A stretch of DNA of 22,307 nt from CAYJAD01 sp964372165 (GCA_964372165.1 CAYJPT010000023.1:1-22307), one strand, 5' to 3'; positions 8,909 through 16,289 are shown, counted from the stretch's first letter. The notes: a model not told the origin generated them from the sequence alone. Made by a program: numbers and translations.

Positions 8909-8937
8909 CATAAAAAATAAAGTCTTCTTACTGTCAA
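8909..8937 (-). promoter_or_regulatory. Possible sigma-70 promoter for the sigma-54 activator
   Basis: On the minus strand a perfect TTGACA (8932-8937) is followed after 17 bases by TTTATG (8909-8914), 27 bases before the ATG. The -35 is excellent and the -10 poor. Confidence 0.4.
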
Positions 8938-9028
8938 TACACTGACGCTTAAAAAAAATCCAGTAAAATTATGGATATTAGCCAATTTTTTTCATTTTTT
9001 CTTACAGCACATATAGAAAAGAAAAATC

Positions 9029-9061
9029 AAAAAACCCCTAAGACAAATGTACTAGGGGTTT
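9029..9061 (-). terminator. Intrinsic terminator after the HPt gene
   Basis: AAACCCCTA (9032-9040) pairs perfectly with TAGGGGTTT (9053-9061) around a 12-base loop. Read on the minus strand, the stem is followed by a run of six T (9029-9034), then further T-rich sequence. It lies 55 bases past the HPt stop and ends the tatA-ACT-HPt unit. Confidence 0.85.
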
Positions 9062-9116
9062 ATTATTATGACATTGATAGTATTTAAGAGTTGTAAATAT
9101 TTGCACAACTTGAAAA

Positions 9117-9452
9117 TTATGCTTCAAAAGAGCGCATAGCCTCCACGGATACTGCAATAACTTTTTTAAGTTCTTCAATGGCTGGCTCCACACCGGCTTG
9201 GTCTTTAAGTGCGGTTTCAAGCACTTTTCCTGCTTCAGCCAATGCTTCTGCTCCAAGGTTAGCTGCAGTACCTTTTATAGTGTGGGCTTGCATTTGAGCA
9301 TCATCAAGATTGCCAGCAGCAACGGCAGCAGCAACTTTTTCTGCAGCGTCATCTAAGCTATCAGAAAAGCGTATTAATAATTTGGCATAAAGACCACGAT
9401 TATTCACTACGCGTGCAACGCCATCTTGCCAGTTTAAGACTTCTAAAGCCAT
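9117..9452 (-). CDS. Stand-alone histidine phosphotransfer (HPt) protein
   Basis: 111 residues, the size of a single HPt four-helix bundle. The phosphorylatable histidine is H57 in the motif AHTIKGTAANLGA. The start ATG follows GGAGGA at good spacing. HPt proteins carry phosphate between a hybrid kinase receiver and a final response regulator. The hybrid kinase at 1779-4121 ends in a receiver and lacks its own HPt domain, so it is a natural candidate partner, but the pairing is only inferred from proximity. The gene follows the ACT-domain gene by about 97 bases, enough room for a promoter of its own (a weak TTGCAT/GATATT pair is present), and ends at an intrinsic terminator. Confidence 0.88.
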   Translation of the reverse strand: MALEVLNWQDGVARVVNNRGLYAKLLIRFSDSLDDAAEKVAAAVAAGNLDDAQMQAHTIKGTAANLGAEALAEAGKVLETALKDQAGVEPAIEELKKVIAVSVEAMRSFEA

Positions 9453-9549
9453 AATTCCTCCAAAATATCATTGAATATCAATACAATATCCTTTTTATGC
9501 AATTTGACCTACAATCAGGATACATATAAGCTATTAATTTTTATAAAAT

Positions 9550-9978
9550 TTAAGCGTAAAGCCTTGCCTCAGACACAATAGGGATATTATGCTCTTGCAA
9601 TACTTCTATTGCTTTTTCAGAATTATCAAAGCGGAAAATCATAGTGGCATTGCTTGTATCCCTTTGTACAAAGGCGTACATATATTCCACATTTATAGAA
9701 TTTTTGGCAAATAGTTCTAGTATTTTATGTAGACCGCCAGGTTTGTCATCCACTTCAACAGCGACAACACCAGTACTACCAATAGTAAAGCCTTTTTCTT
9801 CAAGTGCAGCCTTAGCTTTTTCACATTCAGCAACAATGATTCGTAAAATACCAAAATCAGAAGTGTCTGCCAATGAAAGAGCACGAATGCTAACACCAGC
9901 CTCGCTCAAGGTGCGTGTTACTTCCGCCAGTCTACCTGCTTTATTTTCAAGAAAAATAGAAATTTGCTCGGCTAACAT
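9550..9978 (-). CDS. Tandem ACT-domain amino-acid-binding protein
   Basis: 142 residues. The start is the ATG of MLAEQISIFL, with TAGGAG five bases upstream; a longer in-frame start would begin before that ribosome site. Two ACT domains are visible: about 3-65 (ISIFLENKAGRLAEVTRTL, with the usual Gly at the strand-helix turn) and about 68-135 (VVAVEVDDKPGGLHKILELF). Free-standing tandem ACT proteins bind amino acids and act as regulators; there is no catalytic domain. In sulfate reducers this type often sits near a phenylacetate-CoA ligase, but none is in the window. It starts 37 bases after the tatA stop, so the two are probably co-transcribed. Confidence 0.85.
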   Translation of the reverse strand: MLAEQISIFLENKAGRLAEVTRTLSEAGVSIRALSLADTSDFGILRIIVAECEKAKAALEEKGFTIGSTGVVAVEVDDKPGGLHKILELFAKNSINVEYMYAFVQRDTSNATMIFRFDNSEKAIEVLQEHNIPIVSEARLYA

Positions 9979-10015
9979 GTAATCTCCTACATTCAATAAC
10001 TATTAATTTAGTAAA

Positions 10016-10210
10016 CTATTTTGAACCATCATTGTTATTTTGTTTTTCTTTGGGTGTAATGTCAACTTCATCTGGTTCAGACGAGGCCCTTTTAAAGTTA
10101 CGAATCGCTCGACCAAGGCCATTGCCAATTTCTGGCAACTTATTCGCACCAAATATAACCAATGCTACTACTAATAGCACCAATATTTCTTGTGTACCTA
10201 TGCCAAACAT
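10016..10210 (-). CDS. tatA: Sec-independent protein translocase subunit TatA/TatE
   Basis: 64 residues, typical for TatA. One N-terminal membrane helix (about 5-22, IGTQEILVLLVVALVIFG) leads into the conserved FGANKLPEIGNGLGRAIRNFK hinge and amphipathic helix, then a short charged, disordered tail. TatA oligomers form the pore-like part of the twin-arginine translocase that exports folded, often cofactor-bearing, proteins. GGAGG precedes the ATG. tatB and tatC are not nearby. It is the first gene of a leftward tatA-ACT-HPt set. Confidence 0.93.
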   Translation of the reverse strand: MFGIGTQEILVLLVVALVIFGANKLPEIGNGLGRAIRNFKRASSEPDEVDITPKEKQNNNDGSK

Positions 10211-10233
10211 ACTGCCTCCAAATTATTTATTTA

Positions 10234-10262
10234 CATCTACTCTTTACATGCCACAAAGTCAA
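10234..10262 (-). promoter_or_regulatory. Possible promoter for tatA
   Basis: On the minus strand TTGACT (10257-10262) and TAGATG (10234-10239) are separated by 17 bases, 24 bases before the tatA start. The -35 matches five of six consensus bases, the -10 only three. Confidence 0.4.
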
Positions 10263-10410
10263 GTGGATATACTGTGATATGAGCAATGATCAATGTGTGA
10301 TTGTTAATTTAACTGGCTAGATTAAAAGTTTTTATGTGAATTTAAAAATATCTAAAAAATAAATTAATTGTATTATCTTGCGCTTAAAGTAGTACAATGG
10401 ACAAACTAGA

Positions 10411-10446
10411 ATGATGCAAATATAGCAATATGAAGCATTGCATCAT
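10411..10446. promoter_or_regulatory. Perfect 9-base inverted repeat overlapping a -35 box
   Basis: ATGATGCAA (10411-10419) is exactly repeated in inverse as TTGCATCAT (10438-10446), 18 bases between. The right arm contains the -35 box of the promoter at 10438-10466, so a protein bound to both arms would block it. The centre-to-centre distance of 27 bases would need a looped or large dimeric regulator; a simple hairpin is the alternative. Confidence 0.4.
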
Positions 10447-10466
10447 ATAGATTCTATGTTTATAAT
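10438..10466 (+). promoter_or_regulatory. Sigma-70 promoter for the 10493-12377 unit
   Basis: TTGCAT (10438-10443), 17 bases, then a perfect TATAAT (10461-10466). Transcription would begin about 20 bases before the ATG at 10493, leaving room for AAGGAG. Confidence 0.65.
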
Positions 10467-10492
10467 GACTTTAGTTTTTGAAGGAGAAAGAT

Positions 10493-11350
10493 ATGCAGCA
10501 GGCTATACCACCAATTTTTTTACCTATTTTACAAAAAGAAAATGTGTCACATAAGCTACAAAATATGTTAACACAAAACTTAAGTTGCAATGCTTTTTAT
10601 TTATGGCCTGGGTTTGAAGCAATTCCCAAAGATTATTGGCAGCCACAACAATATCCTCTTACTCCAAAGCAAGCTCAAATTTGTTTTAATGATTTTCAGT
10701 CCATAGGTGACGCGGCACTGTCAGGAGTACCCATGCATGCTCTTGTGACTCACCAACACCCAAATCATAAGCTTAGAGATCTATCTGAACAGTCACTTTT
10801 GACACATTTTGCTAAAACGGGGCAAGCTATGCAAAGTGACTCAGATATGAATGCTGAACATAGCTTTCATATTCAAAGTGCAGCTCAAAAATACCTACTA
10901 TGGGCTTGGCTTTTAGAGGATCACTTTAGAGAAATCAATGCCCTCACACAAACATATGCGCATAATAACCAAAAAATTATTGATACATTAGGTGTAGATA
11001 GTGATGATGCTCTTACTACACTTGAACAAATTGAAAAGAATATAGATATGGATAATAGTGCATTTTTACCTGCGTGGGAAGGTGTGCTTGAAAATGCGGT
11101 TATTTTTTTACCTTCCCCTTGTACTATTATAGTGAATTGTAATAATATGGCAAAGCATGTACGTGAGGTTTGTACAAACTTACAAGACTTTAATCCTCAA
11201 TCTAATGATATTATAAAGCTTAATAAAGACATTAAGGTACAGGAATGTCATACTACTCTAAAGGGTGTTTTGAATAAGAGCCAGAAGCAGCAGCAACTAA
11301 ACCCTTGGTTACAAAAAGAAATACGCATAATTTTAATGGAGAATATATAA
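10493..11350 (+). CDS. Conserved-type hypothetical protein, unknown function
   Basis: 285 residues, starting at the ATG of MQQAIPPIFL six bases after AAGGAG; an in-frame TTG further up precedes the ribosome site. No signal peptide, membrane helix or known catalytic motif is visible. The protein is mixed helical, with a Trp/aromatic patch early (FYLWPGFEAIPKDYW) and a His-rich stretch (HALVTHQHPNHKL) that could bind metal, although spacing does not match a family I know. Its stop codon overlaps the HAD phosphatase start (TAATG), so the two are translationally coupled and probably work together. I recall similar unassigned proteins beside HAD phosphatases in Desulfovibrio. I cannot assign a function. 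Confidence 0.8.
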   Translation: MQQAIPPIFLPILQKENVSHKLQNMLTQNLSCNAFYLWPGFEAIPKDYWQPQQYPLTPKQAQICFNDFQSIGDAALSGVPMHALVTHQHPNHKLRDLSEQSLLTHFAKTGQAMQSDSDMNAEHSFHIQSAAQKYLLWAWLLEDHFREINALTQTYAHNNQKIIDTLGVDSDDALTTLEQIEKNIDMDNSAFLPAWEGVLENAVIFLPSPCTIIVNCNNMAKHVREVCTNLQDFNPQSNDIIKLNKDIKVQECHTTLKGVLNKSQKQQQLNPWLQKEIRIILMENI

Positions 11351-12039
11351 TGTCTGAAATACTTAGCAATGCTGATGAGCATAAAAAACCACATCTTTTA
11401 TTGCCAACAGATTTTGTAGGTATTATTTTTGATTGTGATGGTGTAATTTTAAATTCACGTGCTGCCAATGCTTTATACTACAATAAAGTATTAGCTGCAC
11501 TTGGTCTCAAACCATTGACTGATGAACAGGAATCTTTTACCTATATGGCGACGGTGCGTGAAGCCTTGGAGTATATTATACCTAAGGAGTTGCACCCAAA
11601 AGTACCTCAAGTTTGTAAAGATGTGGTAAATTATAAAAGAGATATTATGCCACATATCACACTTGAAGATGGATTTATGGACTTTATAAATTGGGCAAAA
11701 AGCAATAGTATCAATATGGCCGTGCATACTAACAGATTTGATGGTATGCCTGCTATACTTGAGACATTTAATCTACATGGTTTTTTTGATTTAGTGATGA
11801 CTGCAGCTGATGCTACACCAAAGCCAAGTCCGGCAGGTATTTATAAAATACTGGAAGTATGGAAACAGCCTGCAAGTAACGTGGTGTTTATTGGTGATAG
11901 TTCTAACGATCAGCAAGCAGCAATGGCTGCGCAAATGCCTTTTATTGCATATAAAAACCAAGTACTTGAAGCGGCATTAAATATTGATAGTTTTGCATTT
12001 TTGAAAGATCTATTACAGAAAAAATATATTTGCTCTTAA
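11350..12039 (+). CDS. HAD-superfamily phosphatase (phosphoglycolate-phosphatase-like)
   Basis: 229 residues. The ATG overlaps the previous stop (TAATG), with GGAG eight bases upstream; an upstream in-frame TTG lies well inside the previous gene. All four HAD motifs are present: D28 and D30 in FDCDGVI (nucleophile and acid/base), T127 in HTNR, K158 in PKPSP, and D183/D187 in GDSSND (Mg2+ binding). The long helical insert between motifs I and II is a C1 cap, as in phosphoglycolate phosphatases and related sugar- or nucleotide-phosphate hydrolases. The substrate cannot be read from sequence. Coupling to the unknown upstream gene is the only context clue. Confidence 0.88.
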   Translation: MSEILSNADEHKKPHLLLPTDFVGIIFDCDGVILNSRAANALYYNKVLAALGLKPLTDEQESFTYMATVREALEYIIPKELHPKVPQVCKDVVNYKRDIMPHITLEDGFMDFINWAKSNSINMAVHTNRFDGMPAILETFNLHGFFDLVMTAADATPKPSPAGIYKILEVWKQPASNVVFIGDSSNDQQAAMAAQMPFIAYKNQVLEAALNIDSFAFLKDLLQKKYICS

Positions 12040-12074
12040 CTGCAGCAAATATAATAAAATACTGAGGTAAATTT

Positions 12075-12377
12075 ATGATTGTACTTTCTAATACTCTTGC
12101 TGCCATTGCCATTGTGCTTGGCGGCTTGCTTAAGATTTATTTTTGGGTTGTTTTAATTTCTGCTATACTTTCTTGGGTGCGCCCTGACCCATATAATCCA
12201 ATTGTACGTACATTACGAACGCTTACAGAGCCAGTGTATTATCGTATACGAAAAGTATTACCTTTTACGTATACAAGTGGCATAGACTTTTCACCAATAA
12301 TAGTATTGTTGGCTATAGAGCTTGTGGATCGTATTGTAGTTGCATCGTTATTTCAGTATTCACAAACCTTAGGCTAG
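12075..12377 (+). CDS. YggT-family integral membrane protein
   Basis: 100 residues with hydrophobic segments at about 2-33 and 74-95, and between them the family signature SWVRPDPYNPIVRTLRTLTEPVYYRIRKVLP. YggT proteins are small inner-membrane proteins linked to osmotic tolerance in enterobacteria and to division or plastid-nucleoid roles elsewhere; the precise activity is not settled. GAGG lies eight bases before the ATG. It follows the HAD gene by 35 bases and is probably the last gene of that unit, because a strong new promoter lies just downstream. Confidence 0.88.
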   Translation: MIVLSNTLAAIAIVLGGLLKIYFWVVLISAILSWVRPDPYNPIVRTLRTLTEPVYYRIRKVLPFTYTSGIDFSPIIVLLAIELVDRIVVASLFQYSQTLG

Positions 12378-12401
12378 TAATACTTTCTTTATTATAGTAT
12401 A

Positions 12402-12430
12402 TTGATAATCAGAAACAAAACGTGTACAAT
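12402..12430 (+). promoter_or_regulatory. Sigma-70 promoter of the DUF465-ilvB-ilvN operon
   Basis: TTGATA (12402-12407), 17 bases, TACAAT (12425-12430): each box matches five of six consensus bases. The predicted transcript starts near 12437 and has a leader of about 93 bases before the DUF465 start. Confidence 0.7.
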
Positions 12431-12457
12431 GTCTCTTTATGGTATACTATGTACACG
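12421..12457. promoter_or_regulatory. Inverted repeat CGTGTACA/TGTACACG over the ilv promoter start site
   Basis: CGTGTACA (12421-12428) and its exact inverse TGTACACG (12450-12457) flank the predicted transcription start, with the left arm overlapping the -10 box. This is a classic position for a repressor operator. Only the right half would be in the transcript, so an RNA attenuator using both arms is unlikely. Confidence 0.5.
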
Positions 12458-12529
12458 AAATTATGATGGTTTGGGGTGTAAAATACCACATCCCACTAAA
12501 TTGTAATCTGCAAACATTGGAGGGTTCAG

Positions 12530-12757
12530 ATGGAACAACACGAAATCGAAATGCTTGAAAATTTATCTCAAAATGATCCTGAGCTCAAAGAATTATGGGA
12601 TGAGCATCTTTTATACTCCAAGCAAGTTAATAAGCTTGAGGGTAAAAGTTTTCGTACCCCAACAGAAGAACAAACCTTAAAACAGCTTAAAAAACAAAAG
12701 CTTGAAGGTAAAACTAGCCTTATGGCATTACTTGAAAAGCATATGGCAGGAGAATAA
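12530..12757 (+). CDS. DUF465/YdcH-type small protein
   Basis: 75 residues, highly charged and helical, matching the DUF465 (YdcH) pattern of a short coiled-coil hairpin: LWDEHLLYSKQVNKLEGKSF, then a Lys-rich second helix KQLKKQKLEGKTSLMALL. No enzyme motif. GGAGGG lies a few bases before the ATG. It is the first gene after the ilv promoter and ends five bases before ilvB, whose ribosome site (AGGAG) lies in its last codons, so the two are co-expressed. Its function is unknown; its place ahead of ilvB recalls the order in other Desulfovibrio genomes (memory, unchecked). Confidence 0.85.
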   Translation: MEQHEIEMLENLSQNDPELKELWDEHLLYSKQVNKLEGKSFRTPTEEQTLKQLKKQKLEGKTSLMALLEKHMAGE

Positions 12758-12762
12758 TAGAA

Positions 12763-14457
12763 ATGAAAATGACCGGTGCACAGATTTTGCTTGAAACGTT
12801 TAAGCGCGAAGGGGTAGATGTATTTTTTGGTTACCCAGGCGGTGCTGTTATTGATATTTATGACGAAATAACAAGACACCCAGACCTTCGCCATATTTTG
12901 GTGCGTCATGAACAAGCTGCTGTGCACGCGGCTGACGGTTATGCTCGTGCCTCCGGTAAGGTTGGCGTATGCCTTGTCACGTCTGGGCCAGGTGCAACCA
13001 ATACTGTTACGGGCATAGCCACGGCTTATTGTGACTCTATACCTTTAGTTATAATTACTGGGCAAGTGCCAACTCCTTTAATTGGTAATGATGCCTTCCA
13101 AGAAGTTGATATAGTAGGTATAACACGCCCTTGCACTAAGCATAACTTTTTGGTTAAAGATATTACAAAACTCACTACAGTTTTGCGCCAAGCATTTTAT
13201 TTGGCTCGTTCCGGTCGTCCAGGTCCAGTGTTAGTGGATTTACCAAAAGATGTTATGCAAACTGCCATTGAATTTGTATGGCCTGAAAGTGTTCAAATGC
13301 GTAGCTATAATCCAACTTATAAGCCAAACCTTAATCAACTACGCAAAGCAACTGATGAAATTATAAAGGCTAAACGTCCTTTGATTCTTATTGGCGGTGG
13401 AGTAATAAGCTCAGATGCGGCACCTACGTTAAAAGAATTGGCTGAAACTTACCACTTGCCTATAGCCTCAACTCTTATGGGACTTGGAGGTTTTCCAAGT
13501 AATAATGATTTATGGCTTGGTATGGTGGGTATGCATGGCTGCTATGCTGCCAATAAAGCAATTAATAGTTGTGATTTAATTATGGCTGTTGGAGCTCGCT
13601 TTGATGATCGTGTGACGGGGCGTATATCTGCTTTTGCACCCAACGCAAGAATTGTACACATTGATATTGACCCTACATCCATTCGTAAAAATGTTAACGT
13701 GCATGTGCCTGTTGTTGGCGATTGCCACGAAGCTTTAAAAGGTTTGTTGTCTATTCTTTCATCACGCAACCAAGAAAAAAATTGGGAACAAGATCACAGC
13801 GATTGGATTAAGCAGTTACGTTCTTGGGATAAAGATTGCCCTGTTTGCTATCAAAACGCTAAAGATGGTGTTAAACCACAAGCTGTTATTGAAGCGCTTC
13901 ATCGCATAAGCGAAGGTAATGCCATTATTGCTACAGAGGTTGGACAAAACCAAATGTGGGCGGCACAATTTTATGGTTTTGATAAGCCCCGTACTCTTCT
14001 TACATCTGGTGGGCTTGGTACTATGGGATATGGCTTGCCAGCAGCCATTGGAGCTCAATTTGCCTTTCCGGACAGCTTAGTTGTCAACGTGGCAGGTGAT
14101 GGCTCTATACAAATGAATATACAAGAACTTGCCACTGCCATTGAAAATAAGTTACCTGTAAAAATTCTAATATTAAATAATAGTAAATTGGGTATGGTAC
14201 GCCAATGGCAAGAGTTGTTTTACAATAAAAACTACAGCTTTACCGATATGGAAGCCCAGCCAGACTTTGTTAAACTAGCTGAGGCTTATGGCGCAGAAGG
14301 ATACAGAATTACCGAAGCTTCTCAATTGGAGACGACACTTAAAAAAGCTTTGTCCTCACCACATACGGCAATAATTGATGTGGTAGTTGAACGCGAAGAA
14401 AATGTTTATCCTATTGTCCCTGCCGGTGCGGCTTTGGACGAAATGCTGTTGGTATAG
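12763..14457 (+). CDS. ilvB: Acetolactate synthase, large (catalytic) subunit
   Basis: 564 residues, usual length for the ThDP-dependent large subunit. It condenses two pyruvates to acetolactate, or pyruvate with 2-ketobutyrate to acetohydroxybutyrate, the first committed step to valine, leucine and isoleucine. The N-terminal Pyr domain has the catalytic glutamate E50 in RHEQAAVHAADGYARASG. The middle domain has the FAD-binding-type Rossmann fold (VGARFDDRVTGR). The C-terminal PP domain carries the ThDP/Mg motif GDGSIQMN (from G445) with the trailing NN of ILNNSKLGMVRQWQ. AGGAG lies in the end of the preceding gene; a second ATG two codons on is possible but worse placed. ilvN follows within 11 bases. 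Confidence 0.97.
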   Translation: MKMTGAQILLETFKREGVDVFFGYPGGAVIDIYDEITRHPDLRHILVRHEQAAVHAADGYARASGKVGVCLVTSGPGATNTVTGIATAYCDSIPLVIITGQVPTPLIGNDAFQEVDIVGITRPCTKHNFLVKDITKLTTVLRQAFYLARSGRPGPVLVDLPKDVMQTAIEFVWPESVQMRSYNPTYKPNLNQLRKATDEIIKAKRPLILIGGGVISSDAAPTLKELAETYHLPIASTLMGLGGFPSNNDLWLGMVGMHGCYAANKAINSCDLIMAVGARFDDRVTGRISAFAPNARIVHIDIDPTSIRKNVNVHVPVVGDCHEALKGLLSILSSRNQEKNWEQDHSDWIKQLRSWDKDCPVCYQNAKDGVKPQAVIEALHRISEGNAIIATEVGQNQMWAAQFYGFDKPRTLLTSGGLGTMGYGLPAAIGAQFAFPDSLVVNVAGDGSIQMNIQELATAIENKLPVKILILNNSKLGMVRQWQELFYNKNYSFTDMEAQPDFVKLAEAYGAEGYRITEASQLETTLKKALSSPHTAIIDVVVEREENVYPIVPAGAALDEMLLV

Positions 14458-14468
14458 GAGTGTCCACA

Positions 14469-14954
14469 ATGCAACATGTATTATCAGTTTTAGTTGAAGA
14501 TGAACCTGGTGTTTTGTCACGTGTGGCAGGACTTTTTAGTGGTAGGGGTTTTAATATTCAGTCACTTAATGTTGCCCCAACCTTAGAGCAAGGTGTGTCA
14601 CATATGACCATCACTACCAGTGGTGATGCTCAAATTATTGAACAAATTATAAAACAATTACATAAAATTATTACAGTTATTAAAGTTGTTGACTTTGCTG
14701 AGCATTGTGCCGTTTCGCGTGAGATGATGCTCATAAAAGTTCATGCCGAGGGTGATACCCGAGGCGAAATACTACGAACAGTTGAAATTTTTCGTTGTCG
14801 TGTTATGGATGTTGGTATTAGTGAAATTACCATCGAAGCCACGGGTAACCAAGAAAAATTACAAGCAATTATAAATTTATTTCAACGCTTTGGCATAAAA
14901 GAAATTGCTCGCACCGGCACAGTTGCCATGCTACGATCCATGCAGCCTGACTAA
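14469..14954 (+). CDS. ilvN: Acetolactate synthase, small (regulatory) subunit
   Basis: 161 residues. The ATG at 14469 is chosen because AGGAG lies eight bases before it; an in-frame GTG at 14460 overlaps that ribosome site. The N-terminal ACT domain (HVLSVLVEDEPGVLSRVAGLFSGRG... through about residue 75) binds valine and gives feedback inhibition in the family, and the C-terminal ALS_ss_C domain follows (MMLIKVHAEGDTRGEILRTV). It binds and activates IlvB. Repeat copy B begins 22 bases after its stop, before ilvC. Confidence 0.96.
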   Translation: MQHVLSVLVEDEPGVLSRVAGLFSGRGFNIQSLNVAPTLEQGVSHMTITTSGDAQIIEQIIKQLHKIITVIKVVDFAEHCAVSREMMLIKVHAEGDTRGEILRTVEIFRCRVMDVGISEITIEATGNQEKLQAIINLFQRFGIKEIARTGTVAMLRSMQPD

Positions 14955-14976
14955 ATAATGTTGCCATAGGTGAGAT

Positions 14977-15201
14977 TTAAGGAAACATTAATTAAATCGT
15001 GTTTCCTTAATTAATAGCATACAAACTCCACTTTGTGGAGCTTGCTCCGCCAAGACATCAGAGATATCATGGCGGAAAGGCACAAAAAATCAATCGTTTA
15101 CCGGTGCAAGTAAATTACACCTACCCTTGATTTTTGGTCGCATTGGCTACCGCCAACGCTCCATTTAAGGAAACGCCGATTTAATCAAGCGTTTCCTTAA
15201 C
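14977..15201 (+). repeat. Structured intergenic repeat, copy B, complete, between ilvN and ilvC
   Basis: About 225 bp bounded by two inverted, self-complementary ends. The left end has TTAAGGAAACA/TGTTTCCTTAA (14977-15010) and the right end TTAAGGAAACGC/GCGTTTCCTTAA (15165-15200), each with a 12-base loop. The left loop is the reverse complement of the right loop in 11 of 12 bases, so the ends are inverted copies. Inside are CTCCAC/GTGGAG (15026-15040), TCCGCCA/TGGCGGA (15046-15076), AAAAATCAA/TTGATTTTT (15085-15093, 15127-15135) enclosing GGTG/CACC, and GCATTGGC/GCCAACGC with one mismatch (15140-15159). It fills the 278-base ilvN-ilvC gap, which otherwise holds only the ilvC ribosome site. 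Confidence 0.82.
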
Positions 15202-15232
15202 TATAACCTCTAGCTATTCTTAAGGAAGATTC

Positions 15233-16225
15233 ATGAAAGTTTATTATGAAAAGGACGCAGACCTTGCATTATTAAAGGACAAAACAGTTGCCATTATTGG
15301 ATATGGTAGCCAAGGTCATGCGCATGCGCAAAATTTACGCGATTCGGGAGTTAATGTCATAGTTGGACAACGTCCTGGTGGTGCTAATTATGAGCTTGCA
15401 AAAGAGCACGGTTTTAATCCAGTTTCAGCCTCTGAAGCTGCAAAAGCTGGTGACTTTATTATGATATTGTTACCAGACCAAGTGCAAGCACAAGTTTATG
15501 AAAATGATATTAAGCCACACCTTAATGCAAACAAGGCACTTTTATTTGCGCATGGTTTCAACATACACTTTGGACAAATTGAACCTCCTAAAGATGTAGA
15601 TGTATTTTTGATTGCCCCTAAAGGTCCAGGACACTTAGTACGCCGTACTTTTACTGAGGGTGGTGGTGTACCTTGCCTTGTAGCAATTCATCAAGATGCT
15701 AGTGGTAAGTCATTAGATAAGGCACTTGCATATGCAGCAGGCGTTGGTGGTGCACGTTCCGGCGTTATTGAAACTACTTTCCGCGAAGAAACAGAAACAG
15801 ACCTTTTTGGTGAACAAGCTGTTTTATGCGGCGGACTTTCTGCATTAGTTAAAGCTGGTTATGAAACACTAGTTGAAGCTGGCTACCAACCAGAGATGGC
15901 TTATTTTGAGTGCTTGCATGAAGTGAAGCTTATTGTAGACCTTATGTATGAAGGTGGCCTTGCTCGTATGCGCTATTCAATCAGTGATACTGCAGAATAT
16001 GGTGATTATGTTACTGGGCCACGAATTATTACTGAAGAAACAAAAAAAGAAATGAAGCGTGTACTTAGCGATATACAAAATGGTCGATTTGCACGGGACT
16101 TTATACTTGAAGCACGTGCCGGTTATCCTATGTTTAAATCTACACGTAGACTTGAAGCAGAACATAGCATTGAGCAAGTGGGCGGACGTTTACGTGAAAT
16201 GATGCCTTGGCTTAAAAAGAAATAA
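15233..16225 (+). CDS. ilvC: Ketol-acid reductoisomerase, class I (short form)
   Basis: 330 residues, the length of the class I enzyme, which isomerises and reduces acetolactate to 2,3-dihydroxy-isovalerate using NAD(P)H and Mg2+. The nucleotide-binding motif GYGSQGHA is at 23-30. The beta2-alphaB loop GQRPGGAN includes R46, consistent with NADPH use, though preference cannot be fixed by eye. H106 is conserved. The metal ligands D189 and E193 (ETETDLFGEQ) and E225 and E229 (ECLHEVKLI) are present, as is substrate-binding S250. AAGGA precedes the ATG. It follows ilvN by 278 bases that contain repeat copy B, so it may be read through from the ilv promoter or separately expressed. Confidence 0.97.
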   Translation: MKVYYEKDADLALLKDKTVAIIGYGSQGHAHAQNLRDSGVNVIVGQRPGGANYELAKEHGFNPVSASEAAKAGDFIMILLPDQVQAQVYENDIKPHLNANKALLFAHGFNIHFGQIEPPKDVDVFLIAPKGPGHLVRRTFTEGGGVPCLVAIHQDASGKSLDKALAYAAGVGGARSGVIETTFREETETDLFGEQAVLCGGLSALVKAGYETLVEAGYQPEMAYFECLHEVKLIVDLMYEGGLARMRYSISDTAEYGDYVTGPRIITEETKKEMKRVLSDIQNGRFARDFILEARAGYPMFKSTRRLEAEHSIEQVGGRLREMMPWLKKK

Positions 16226-16289
16226 AATTAGTTTTGTTTCAACTGATGAATAAATATAGTTTTATTGCCAGTCATGATTATAAATAGAT

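Noticed and set aside
12381..12403. Terminator after the YggT gene (ATACT/AGTAT)
   Set aside because: The stem is only five base pairs with AT pairs predominating and no T-run, too weak to call.
12463..12560. A possible leader peptide for ilv attenuation (frame starting MMVWGVKYHIPLN)
   Set aside because: It has no run of Ile, Val or Leu codons, no terminator-antiterminator pair follows it, and it runs into the DUF465 gene.
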